A stretch of 64,000 nucleotides of DNA, taken from positions 19,545,395-19,609,394 of the forward strand of contig NC_079224.1 in the NCBI RefSeq assembly GCF_029633865.1, in the 5' to 3' direction. The position numbers and the translations under genes were made by a program. Numbering within the stretch: position 1 is the stretch's first letter; each line of letters begins with the position of its first letter. Source of the DNA: Lampris incognitus (lineage: Eukaryota > Chordata > Actinopteri > Lampriformes > Lampridae). This document shows, piece after piece, positions 34,001 to 46,800 of this stretch. The notes under the pieces were generated by a model that worked only from the letters and a program-made list of their open reading frames with translations, did no database searches and was not told the origin of the DNA.

Positions 34001-37000
34001 TTAATTGTGAAATGTAAAAGTTTACAACATATGATTTGCAACATGACTCAGTGAACAAGAGCTTTGCTTGAATGTAGACCAGGTTACCCTCACCATCTTT
34101 TCTTTCTTCCCCGCTCTGATGTTTGATCCTCTTCCTGGCTTCTGTTTCTTCATCTCTCTCCTGATTCGCCACCCATCTTGATCTTTCCCCTGAACTCTCC
34201 GGTGTGTCGCTGCAGTCATAACACTCTCTCCCCAGCTTCCAGGTGTCCACAAGTTCCTTTAGGGCTCCGACATAATTTTCACCCAAAACTCTCTTTTCCT
34301 CCAGGACCCCGCTCAGCCCCTGCAGGGCTGCTTTGGCTGCCTGTTGCTGCGCCTGCTTCTTCCTTTTAGAGCCCTCTGGTGGGGGAAAAAAAACTGAACT
34401 GTTTCTAAGAACATTTCAAACCACCAAATACAACCAGTATTCAAATAATGTATATTGAATTGTATTATATTGTATATTTCCATCAGTACAATCTTAGATG
34501 ATGTTATTTCTACTCTTTGCACTCAAATGATGTGCTGGAATTGTATGCATCTATGCAACATTCACAGCCATTTTAGGTAAAACATTTTGGTCAATACTGG
34601 CTATGTCTACTGCAATGTTGAGATCTACGTGTTGTGTTGTTTTGTCTTCATGCATGCTCAATAATTTAGGTAGGATAATCAAAGAAGGTTGAATCAGCTC
34701 ATGTGGATACAATGTTTATTGACAGATACATTTCATCACTCATCTAAGTGACCTCTCCAGTCTAAACTGACTGCAGATACCCCCACCCCTTGTAAACAAT
34801 ACAGGGGCATAACGAGTGAAACCAAGGATCGGTTTCATTCGTAAATATGGGTGTGACCATTAACTAGAGTTTCAGTGGCCATGTGTACTATTCAGAGAGA
34901 ATGTGGGAATGTTTGCAATCACAGCAAGTTGAAATATTTTCTAAGAAAATAAATGAATAGAAGAAAAACTATATATAGGAAAGCAATAACAGATGATAAT
35001 AATAATTTTTTCCTTTTATTTACATTCTTAATGTAAATTTCATTTGCGTTCTTACTGTAAAGTAAGTAAAGTATGTCGCAAAGTGTGTTGGGACACCTTG
35101 GTGTGATAATGCACTTTAAATGAACTCAGAATTGACAGCATTGTAAGATGGCGACAGATGTACTCTTAGCCCCCGGTTCAGGGATGGTTGTTCCCTCTTA
35201 ACACGGGTGGCCTCTTTGACCCCCCCCCCCCGTTCAAACTAGCGTTCCTCCCTATCAAGGATGCACATCCTCATCTTGAAAGACTGGCCACTGTGGGGCG
35301 TCTGGGTGGCATGGCGGTCTATTGCTTTGCCTACGGCTTGGTCGGGCATCCCTACAGACACAATTGGCCTGTCTGCGGGTAGGAAGCCGGATGTGGGTAT
35401 GTGTCCTGGTCGCTACACTAGTGCCTTCTCTGATAGGTCGGGGTGCCTGTTCGGGGGGGGGGGCTGGGGGGGCTGGGGGGAATAGCATGATCCTCCCACG
35501 CGCTGTCCCCCTAGCGAAACTCCTCACTGTCAGGTGAAAAGAAGCGGCTGGCAACGCCACATGTTTCGGTGGAGACATGTGGCAGTCCGCACCCTTTCCT
35601 GGAAGGACAGAGGGGGTGGAGCAGTGACAGCTTGGAAGAGTGGGGTAATTTGCCGGATACAATTGGGGAGAAAAAGTGGGAAAAAATCCACAAAAAAAAA
35701 GTTAAAAAAAAAGTGACCACTGGCCTGTAGATGGCTGTAGACTGTGGAGTCCTGGCCTGACATGTTAGCTCGTCCGTGTTGTGCCATCCTCTTGGCCAGT
35801 GTCTGTTTGGTTTCCCCAATGTACAAGTCACGGCAATCCCCTTGCACTTAACAGCGTACACTATATTGCTGTGATTGTGCCGCGGGACCCGATCCTTGTA
35901 CACTGTTAAGTGCCAGGAAGATTTCTGTGACTTGTACATTGGGGAAACCAAACAGACACTGGCCAAGAGGATGGCGCAACACAAAGAGCTAACGCATCAG
36001 GCCAGGACTCCGCAGTCTACAGCCATCTACAGGCCAGTGGCCATTCTTTAAAGGATGAGGATGTGCACATCCTTGATAAGGAGGAACGCTGGCTTGAATG
36101 GGGAGTCAAAGAGGTCATCTATGTGAAGAGGGAATGATCATCCCTGAACCGGGGGGGGCTAAGGGTATATTTGTCACCACTTTACAATGCTGTGATTGCA
36201 AACATTTCCAAGTCCTCTGTGAATAGCACACATGGCCATTGCAACTTTAATTAATGGCCACGCCCATATTTGCATATGAAACTAGTCGTTGGTTTCGGTG
36301 TTTATGCAACTGTATTGTTTATGAGTGCGGATACCTGCAGTTAGTTTAGGCTGAAGAGGTCATTTAGATGAGTGATGAAATGTATCTGTCAATAAACAAT
36401 GTTTCCAGATGAACTGATTCGACTTTCTTTGATATTGTTGCTGTATTGTTTTCAGAAAATATAAACCATAATGTCCTCCTGCCATGAGTCAGTTTCCCCA
36501 CAGAGACTGTTTAGGGTTCCTCTATTCTGAACTTACAGCCAATAAACTTAACAACAAAGCATAGACTTTGCAAATAATTAAACTTCAAAATGCCGTACAT
36601 ACTGTCAACCCAGTCAACAAACAGTGAATAAAGTTTCTGTGACATGACGTGACATGACATGGTTAATATTTTGTAATGACGACTGTTTGAGCTTTTACCC
36701 AAATCATAAAAGGTGATTTCTCCGTTGAGATGAAGGCTGAAGACACCACGTCTATTGATTTTCTCTGGAGGTGGGACGCCATGTCTCTGACAGTACTGCA
36801 GAACCTGCTCCTTATAGGAAGAACCTGGAATGATAAATGGCGGTGATACTGAGGAAAATGGTCAGAGGAGATTTCTTTAACAATATTATGAAGAGCAGCA
36901 CATGGAGCTCAGTCTCCAACCTGACGCTGAGCCGTCCAGTCCAAATACAGAGGCTATTTTCTTATAGACAGACTCCACAGCCTCCACCTTGTCACATCCA

Positions 37001-40000
37001 CGGTCAGAGGACACCTCGGTGTGAAGGGCCACAGTGACACTGTAAAAGAAACAGGGGCCTGAAGAAAGGGGTGAAATCTAAGGTTAGACCACCTGCTGTA
37101 TTTTTGAGTAAGTTGTAGTGTGATGTAAAGGTACCATTGGAGCTGGTGAAGTGGTACCTGCTTCTGTAGCACTTTGTGACTGGGCAATATTGTCCTCTCC
37201 ATCCCCTTGATCACTGGTTATCTCTGCAGACAGCTGCTGAAGGGCTTCTTTTGCAACGTCTTGGTGAGCTAGTATTTTAGATCTACAAATCTGATGCCCT
37301 GTGAATATCTGATTATTAACTCTCACCTTGCCCCGGAACCCTGGTGAACACACATATGCAGGGGTCAGAGGTCATTTGATTAACATTCACATCCTACGGC
37401 TTGTTGCAAAACATTTTGACAAATTTCTATTTTAGTCCATCCTGTATTTCGTCACGGGACTTAAAGTGACATTTACTTCTTAAATCATATAGTGGGTTAT
37501 AATTTGAGTACCACCTCATGGACCCACCACACGCAGGGATGAGCATTGGGGTAGGGTGTAATGCAGGCCGGGCGGCAGGCAAAGGCAGGGACTGGGGCGT
37601 GCTGCCTTCCAGCATCGCACATTGGTCCTCGGGATGTGGAATGTCACCACTCTGGCAGTGAAGGAGCCTGAGCTGGTGCGGGAGGTGGAGCGGTACCAAC
37701 TAGATTATAGTTGGGCTCACCTCCACACATAGCATGGGCTCTGGTTCCAAACTCCTGGAGAGGGGCTGGACTCATTACTTTTCTGGAGTTGGCCAAGGTG
37801 ACAGGTGCTGGGCGGGTGTGGGGATACCCACAAGTCCCCGGTTGAGTGTTGCCATGTTGGAGTTCTCCCCGGGGGATGAGAGTGTCGCCTCTATATGACT
37901 GCGAGTCGCTGGGGAGAAGGCTCTGACTGTTGTGTGTGTTTATGCACCGAATAGCAGTTTGGAGTATCCGGCCTTCTTGGAGTCTCTGTGGTGGTGTCCT
38001 GGATAGGGCCCTGCCTCGGGACTCTGTAGTTCTGTTGGGGGACTTCAACACTCATGTGGGCAACGATGGAGAAACCTGGAGTGGCATGATTGGGAGGAAT
38101 GGCCTCCCTGAGCTGAACCCAGACGGTGCCTTGTTATTGGACTTCTGTGTGAGTCATGGATTGGTCATAATAAACATCATGTTCAAACATGATGTTTACA
38201 TGTACTTGGTACCAGAACACCTTAGGCCGAAGCTCGATGATAGACTTTGTGGTCGTATCATCGGATCTGCGGCCATATGTTTTAGACACTTGGGTGAAGA
38301 GAGGAGCAGAGCTGTCAACTGATCACCACCTGGTGGTAAGTTGGATCAGATGGCGGGGAAGGCTACCGGACAGTCCTGGCAAACCCAAATGTGTAGTGAG
38401 GGTGAACTGGGAACGTCTGGCAGAGGCCCCTGTCCGTGAGGTCTTCAACTCCCACCCCCGGAAGAAGTTCTCATGTTTCCTGAGGGAGGCTGGGGACATG
38501 GGGTCTGAGTGGGCCATGTTAAAAGCCTCTATTGCAGATGCGGCAGGCATGAGCTGTGGTCATAAGGTCATCGGTGCCTGTTGAGGCGGCAACCCAAGAC
38601 CCAGCTGGTGGACACTGGTGGTGAAGGAAGCTGTCAGGCTGAAGAAGGAGGCCTTTTGGGCTTGGTTGGCCCAGGGGTCTCCTGAAGTAGCAGACAGGTA
38701 CTGGGAGGTCAGAAGGGCTGCGGCTTTGGCGGTCGTGGAAGCAAAAACTCGGGTGTGGGAGTAGTTCAGCAAGGCTATGGAGGAGGACTTTCAGTTGGCC
38801 TCAAGGAAGTTCTGGCAAACCATCCGGCGACTCAGGAAGGGGAAGCAGGGCTTGACTCAGGCTGTTCAGCAGGGGAGGGGAACTGTGAACCTGGACTGGG
38901 GATGTTGTTGAGCGGTGGAAAGAACACTTTGAGGAGCTCCTGAACTCGGGTAACACATCCTCAGTGGAGGAGGTAGAGTCTGAAGACTCAGGGGAAGCCC
39001 CACCCATATCCCTGGCAGAGGTCTCTGAGGTAGTTAAGAAGCTCCTCGGTGGCAAGGCACCGGGTGTGGATGAGATTTGCCCTGAGATGCTGAAGGCTCT
39101 TTACATTGTTGGGCTGTCTTGGTTGACACACCTCTTCAGTGTCGTGTGGAGGTTGGTGACAGTACCTGTGGAATGGCAGACTGGGGTGGTGGTTCCAATA
39201 TTTAAAAAAGGGGACCAGAGGGTGTGTTCTAATTATCGGGGCATCACATTGCTCAGCCTCCCTTAGAAATTCTACCCTAGGGTCCTGGAAAAGGAGGCTC
39301 TGACCGATTGTCGAACCTTGGATCCAGGAGAAACAATAAGGATTCCATCCTGGCCGTGGAACAACGGACCAACTCTTTACCTTTGCGGAAGTGCTGAGGG
39401 GGACATGGGAGTTTGACCAGCCAGTCTACATGTGCTTTGTGGACTTGGAGAAGGTTTACGACCATGTACCCCGGGACATTCTGTGGGGGGTACAGTGAGA
39501 GTATGGGGTACCGGGGCAGTTGCTACAAGCCATCTGGTCCTTGTATAACCAAAGTGAGAGTTGTGTCCGCATTCTCAGCACAAAGTCAAACACGTTTTCG
39601 GTGGGTGTCAGACTCTGCCAAGGTTGTCCCTTGTCTCTGATTCTGTTTGGGATATTCATGGACAGGATCTCAAGGCGCAGCCAAGGTGAGGAGTGTGTCC
39701 ATTTTGGGAACCTCAGAACTGCATCTTTGCTTTTCGCAGATGATGTAGTTTTGTTGGCTTCATCAGAACGTGACCTCCAGCATGCACTGGGGTGGTTTGC
39801 AGCTGAGTGTGAAATGGCTGGGATGAGAGTCAGCACCCCCAAGTCTGAGGTCATGGTTCTCTATCGGAAAATGGTGGATTGCTCCCTCTGGGTTGGGGAT
39901 GAGTTGTTGCCTCAAGTGAAGGAGTTCAAGTATCTCAGGGTCTTGTTCACGAGTGAGAGTAGGACGGAGCAGGAGATTGACAGGTGGATTGGTGCAGCAT

Positions 40001-41715
40001 CAGCAGTAATGTGGACATTGTACCGGACCGTTGTGGTGAAGAGGGAGCTGAGCCGGATGGCAAAGCTCTCAATTTACCAGTCAATCTTTGTTCCAATCCT
40101 CACCTATGGTCATGAGCTTTGGGTAGTGACCGAAAGGGTGAGATCGTGGATACAAGCAGCTGAAATGAGTTTCCTCCATAGGGTGTCTGGGCTCAGCCTT
40201 AGAGATAGGGTGAGGAGCTCAGACATCCGCAGGGAGCTCGGAGTAGAGCCGCTGCTCCTTCACGTCAAAAGGAGCTAGTTGAGGTGGTTTGGGCATCTGA
40301 TCAGGATACCTCCTGGGCACCTTCCTTTGGAGGTTTTCCGGGCACGGCCAACTGGGGGGAGATCCCGGGGTAGACCCAGAACTCGCTGGAGGGACTACAT
40401 GTCCAGTCTGGCCTGGGAACGCCCTGTGATCCCCCAGGAGTAGCTGGAGGGTGTTGCTGGGGAGAGGGACAGCTGGAGTGCCCTACTTAGCTTACTGCCA
40501 CCACGACCCTACCCCGTAGAAGCAGCTGAAGATGAATGAATAAATGAATGAATAATTTGAATCCTTTGATAGTCTGTAGTAACTGCAGTCCTTGTCATTT
40601 TGATAGTGAAGGGGTTTTAATTCTGGAAAATGCAATGACTGTACAGAAACATTAGCCCTGCATCTTTTTTGCAGGGAACCCTGGTATATTGTCAGAGGCT
40701 AATACACAAGATGATGTTATCCTCTGTATCTAATACAATGACAATGATGCCCTATCTTTAGTACAGTGATATGGAAGCTATGTTCCACGAAGATACGATG
40801 AACTGAGTTAATTTGACATATTTGCATTGATTGAAAACACAAAATACTCTCATACTTGCTTCTCTGTGCATGTGTAATAGTCACCTGTAGGCTCACGGAT
40901 CTCTGAGAAGGAAGGTTCAGGCCATCCCCATTTCCTGGCTTCCTCCAAAAGATGATTTTTATGCATTTTGGTGCTCATGTAGTCCGAATCTGAAAAACAC
41001 AGAAAAAGACTAGTACTACCAGCTCTCAGTTTTTCCACCCACAACCTTCTACAACAGTCTGTGGAAGCAAGGTCGCCCACCACATGAGTCACACACAACT
41101 CCAATTCATCAATCATTTAGTATTTCTTTGAATAGGCTCCATTCTGCTATTGCTGTAGTGTAAAGTTTCTTTAAAAGTTTTGCTATTGCACCAATACTGG
41201 TTCTTAGCCAGTTTGGTCTATTGTGGTTACAACACCATACCAACATCCAATGTTTTTTCAACTGAATGCTCTGTAGGTGTAGGTGTGCCTCAATAAAATG
41301 CAAGTGCGCACAAACACCAGCATACTGCAAACTGCTGCCAGCACCCTTTCAAAGTTGGCCAAATACAGGTACTGGTCCGCTGCTATCATCTGCGCACCAA
41401 ACTGATCTGTAAACGAACAATCCGAAATAACACACCATACTTTGGCAGTAATGGGGGAGAAATGCTCTTCTCTTACCCAGGTTGGGGGTCTGTTTTTCTA
41501 GTTCTTCCACTCTGCCCGTCAGTGAGTTGATCTGCTGTCCCTGCTGCTCCTGCACCTCCATCAGCCTCTCCCATTGGGGCAGGAGCCTCTCACGCAGGTC
41601 CTTGTTCCTTTCTAGGAACACCCTCACACATTGCAGCTCCTCCAACTAAAGACGAGTGTGCACGCACGCACGCACGCACACACAGACACACACAGACACA
41701 CACAGACACACACAG

Positions 41716-41748
<33 letters not shown>

Positions 41749-43798
41749 ACAGGTGGTTTAGTTTCTCATCATCCAACTGATCAAGCCACATATAGGCTTG
41801 TTTGTCTTCATCCACACACACAAAAAACACACAAACAAAATCAGGATGATCAAAAAATATGAATCTGCACAGGCTCTGTACCCTGTTGAATACATTAAGT
41901 TGTGTCTTACGGTAAGCCTGTTTTCACTGCTCGCTTCATGGAGTTCAAACAGGAACTCCATCTTTTCCTTCATTATCTGCAACTCCATGTCGAGTAAGTG
42001 GTTGGCATCGCGAGGTTTGATGGGGTGGGTCGAAGCAGAGTGTAATACAAGTCCAACTTCATCACTTAAAATCAGGCTGAAGTCTAGATTCTGGAGCTGA
42101 GGATTGACAAAGTCTTAAACAAAAAATCCTTTTGTTTCATCCCATAACTCAAAATCACACACTCTTTGGGCCATTTAGAAACTGTTTTCCAACATGGCCT
42201 TAAAGCTACAGTAATTAAGTTTGTCTCTTTGTCCAATTTATTGACACCAGTGATGATTAGAGGTAACAGCAGTGGCGTTTTTGCGATCAGAGTCCCACAG
42301 ATCCATTCAAAATGTGACTCTGGTGGGCAGCACCTTCTCAACGGCAAAAAAACAAAAACAAAACATGATTGACACCTGAATTTTAGCTTTTTTTTTTTTT
42401 ATAATCTGTTGGTAACGTTCTTCCAGGAACATGGTCTGCCGCATCAGCTTTTTAGCTATAGCAATTGAGCTTTTCGTTCAATTGCGCTGCTTTCCTCTTT
42501 CACATTTGGTTGCTGTAGTGATTTACCAAATCATTTTTTTTCCCAGGAGAGTATGAAAGTATTCATCAAAATGATCGAGTGTATTAGCTATTGTCTTATA
42601 TGCGAGTATCAAAATGGACATTTGTTTGCATGTAAATCATCAGGATTTTAGCTTTAAAGACCTGGACTCAGTTTGGGTAAATTAGGCATCAACATAGTGT
42701 ATAACATTGTATGATATACAACAAAAAAAGATTTATAACATGCTATTTCCACACCAAAATATCAAACTGATGATAATAATAAATGAATGACATTCACTAT
42801 ATTGTAGTGCAAACAATATGTTTGGCACTGTGTCTGATTCTTCTCCTGCAAAAATACACCAAGTGCAATGCACAACAAAGTACAGGAGTTTACTCATGAA
42901 GAGCAACGCAGAGACACACACCTCCTCGATCCTCATGGACAGGTTATTGAACTCTGGGGAGTGTCTTTCGAGTGCTCTACCCAGATTTTTAATCTGTTGC
43001 AGGAACTCCTCTAACTGCTCCAGACTCACGCTGAAGTCTGCAGAATGCATGACCTGGTTCCTGACAAAGGTCACCTACAGGCACAGGGGGAACGACATAA
43101 AAGTCAGGACACACACCATACAGCAGGACACACTCATCTATTTCTTCACTCATCTCTTGAAAAATGAAACTCTTCACTCTTGAGCTGAATCCCCTGAACA
43201 GCAGTGGTGGGCTGTCAGGGCCATCTCTGCTGGCCCTGTCAAAATCAAAATCCTAATGTAGTTTTCATAGCCAAATTGAAGTGTGCCTGAAATGTGTCTG
43301 AATTCATTTACTTGTTTTCTCATGGGGCTGAGCAGGGATTCCCATACCAGAATGTCATCTAAATGCATCCCAGCTCTTTGAGCCAGCACTACTGGTATTG
43401 CTAGCCTTTCCTTGAAGCTGAAAACTGATTACAACTTTGAGTGGCCGTGTCATCACCCAATCAAATGTCGATGTGTGGTGAAGAACGCCCCAGGGGCCCT
43501 GCGATGTAATGGTGCTAGCCCCCGGTGTCATGATCAACTTTCAGCTTGAGCCTTCGGTGGGTTGTGAGCAAACTAAAACTGCTTTCACATTGGCCAAAAA
43601 ACCCTGCTAACATCCGCCTTTTCACATTGACCAAAGGCAGACATTAGCAGGGTTTTTGTGGGGTTTTTTGGCCAGTGTGAAAGGGGTATAAGCTACGTGC
43701 TGATGGAAAACACAATGACTGCCACATTCACAGCTACTAACGATCTTGTTGTCAATCTTCTTCATGTTTTTTTGTGAATCTGGGAGGATTGTCTGCAT

Positions 43799-43875
<77 letters not shown>

Positions 43876-46800
43876 AGTTTTTTCTCTCTTCTCTCCAGTG
43901 GTATCTGGCCAATTACCCCATTCTTCCGAGTTGTCCCGGTCACTGCTCCACCCCCTCTGCTGTTCCGGGGGGGGGGGGCTGTAGACTATCACATGCCTCC
44001 TCCGATACATGTGGAGTCGCTAGCCACTTCTTTCCACCTGACAGTGAGGAGTTTCACCAGGAGGACGTAGCAAGTGGGAGGATCACGCTATTCCTCCCAG
44101 TCCCCCCCCCAAACAGGTGCAGAGGAGGCGCTAGTGCAGCGACCAGGACACATCCCCCATCCGGCTTCCCACCTGCTGTCACGGCCAAGTTTGTCTGTAG
44201 GGACACCCGACCAAGCCGGCGGTAACACAGGGACTCGATCCAGCGATCTCCATGCTGGTAGGCATGTCTGCATTTTTTACACATTCTCCCCAACGGACTA
44301 AATTGCTGGATGAATTTCATTAGAGAAAGCTGTCATGAGTCTCTCAACTTTAACTCAAGGTGGGTGTGCACATTTTTCGTGTTGAATCGAAGGCAGTGCC
44401 CTGATAATATTGTGGCTACACTTCATTGAATTTGTTGAGGTTGCGTGAGTGAACACTAAATCAACCGTGGAAACTTGCTGTTTTTGTGCCTTGAGCTGTA
44501 CGGGTGCAATCCGGTTGCTGAGTGACATAATAAAAGATCTTCTAATGGTGAAGCTGCAATAGCTGCTATAGTGCACAATGGTTTGCGTGTGCGTTGTGGT
44601 TGTTGAAGATCAGCTGTCTTGTTGGTGATGATGCAGAAATACATATAGTGCATGATAATGTATTTTGTATATGGCTGTGTTGGCTGTATCGGCATCCATA
44701 TGAGAAATTTGTGTGTGTGTGTGTGTGGGGGGGGGGTGCAGTTTGTCACTGAAGGCCCTGACTGAAACAACATGGTACGCCACTGCTGAACGGATAACAT
44801 CATCTCTCAGTTTACCATGCAAGGCTTAACTGTATGGATTGTTAAACACAAAACTTTTACCTTTGTAAGAAGATTCATCTGCACGTATTGCTCAAAATGT
44901 TTGCAAAATGACATAAGATTGAGGAAGGCGGAGATATCAAAGTCCTTTCCTAACCGTTGTGTCTTCTTGCCTTTGGGCATGTACACCTGAAATGAAAGCA
45001 GTTCTCAATGGATTATTATGATTAATAAAGGTCTAGAGAAAAAAACAACAACAACAACATGTGATGCATATCAATAATGCAGCTCGGAGGCTGTGGTCAA
45101 ATACCTTAGCCACTTCCCATTTCTCTTTGGGCCACAGCTTAGGTGTACAGTTATTCCAATACACCAGCGCACCTTTAGAGGTGTGGTTAGCCCAGATCTC
45201 ATCTCTCCAAGGAGCACACACTTTACACTGAAGAGGGGGAATCTGAAATCAGCCACAAAATAAAAGAATCAAACTAGGTCCAAAAAGGTTTGGGTCTTTT
45301 CTGCTATAGAGCCTCAAAACATGTAATGAATACTCAGAGCTTTTTCAGTTTGCTTTGCACGTGGTGCATTTAAGCCACAACATTATTAAAATTGAAAATA
45401 GATATATAGAAAGGATTCAATCAGAACATAAAATTCAAAGGATTCAACCAGGAGTTGTGGTTAGAAAATGAGAGTGAAGTCTAATTTAATGATGGAATCA
45501 TTAGATTACAAAGTTTAGAAAATAGAGCATGAATAATAATCCGTGAATGACATGCTCTTCTCTAGCATGTCACAGCATACATTTTTCCTTCTACTATGAG
45601 CTACTTGCACCCACTGTTCCCAATTAGACAGTTTTGTCACCGCATTTAGTGTCTTTTCAGAAGCCCTTGTCAACGTACCTCCTCAAAAGTGACTGGTGGC
45701 AGAGCTAGCATCTATTTCTGATCTTTAGGAGACTGTTTGGGTTGACACCAATACATTCAGCAACAAAAGTGAAGTTGACGCATGTAACACAGGCCTATCC
45801 TGTTCTGCTCTTCTGCTCTCCACCTGTTCTAATGAGAGTCAAATCTAAGAGGGGGCTGCTGTGAGCAGGGCTGTGGGCAGAGCAACTTTCCACACCGCTG
45901 CATAGATTGAAAAAGTGAAATATTATTATGTGGTGAAAAATAAGGTGGGCAGGGATAAGACAAAAAAAGTTTTTAAAATGCTTGATTCAATTTATGTTAA
46001 GATAATATGTTAGACTGGCTTCTGGAGTTTCTTTAAAATACACTGGCTAATGGTTTTGGTCTCACTCCCTCCGATGCCTGGCTGGATATGCTTCCGGTAA
46101 AAACGTAAATAGTTGTTTATCATGATGGCGTCTAATTTTTGTAAACACTTTCGTCATCCGATTTTTCTCTCTGCCAATGTAGCACTTAGTAACGGCATAT
46201 GCAAATTGCTACGCCCATAAGAAATGACGTCATCTAGCAGGTAGCGGTGTGGTGGCGAACTCTGTTTCCCCGTCGAGATCTGTTTCCCCCTAGCCAGAGT
46301 TCGACACAACACCGGGACGCTTGATTTAACCTCAACCTAACCTCAACCTCAACCTAACCCTAACCTAACGTTTACCTTTACCCAATCATAACCGATAGCG
46401 GACCCGTTTCCGTGTAACGCCTTCGCCCGGCTAGGGGGTAAGTCTTGATGGGGAAACAGTTTTTGATACCACACGCCCGAGTCCTTTGAGACAGCATTCT
46501 GGCTTCATTTTGTGGTTCTTGCTCTATTCAAGTCTATGAATGGCTGTGTCTTAAATAGTTGTGTGCTCACGATACAGTTTCAACCGGAATAAATGCCTCT
46601 GGCTGGAAGGCAATTCTGTGGTTCTGTGTTGATACAGTTAAATTACATTCAGTATCGTCTTACCGACAAACAACTGATTAAAAGTGTGGTTTCAGCAAAG
46701 GAAACCATTTTCAACCGCTGACTAGAAAACAAGTATACTTAAATGTGAGAAAAAAATTCAATATACAAATAATATCAAAATGGATGCTCATCTACTCATT

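Noticed and set aside
37022-37050. Alternative acceptor TTTCTTTTACAG for the X exons
   Set aside because: It would enter in phase 2 and break the frame. The upstream CTTTCTTCAG gives phase 1 and adds the dsRBD strand residues PCFFYS.
46320-46385. Interstitial telomere-like CCTAAC repeats
   Set aside because: The repeats are irregular and short, and lie between small inverted ends. A MITE is more likely than telomeric DNA.
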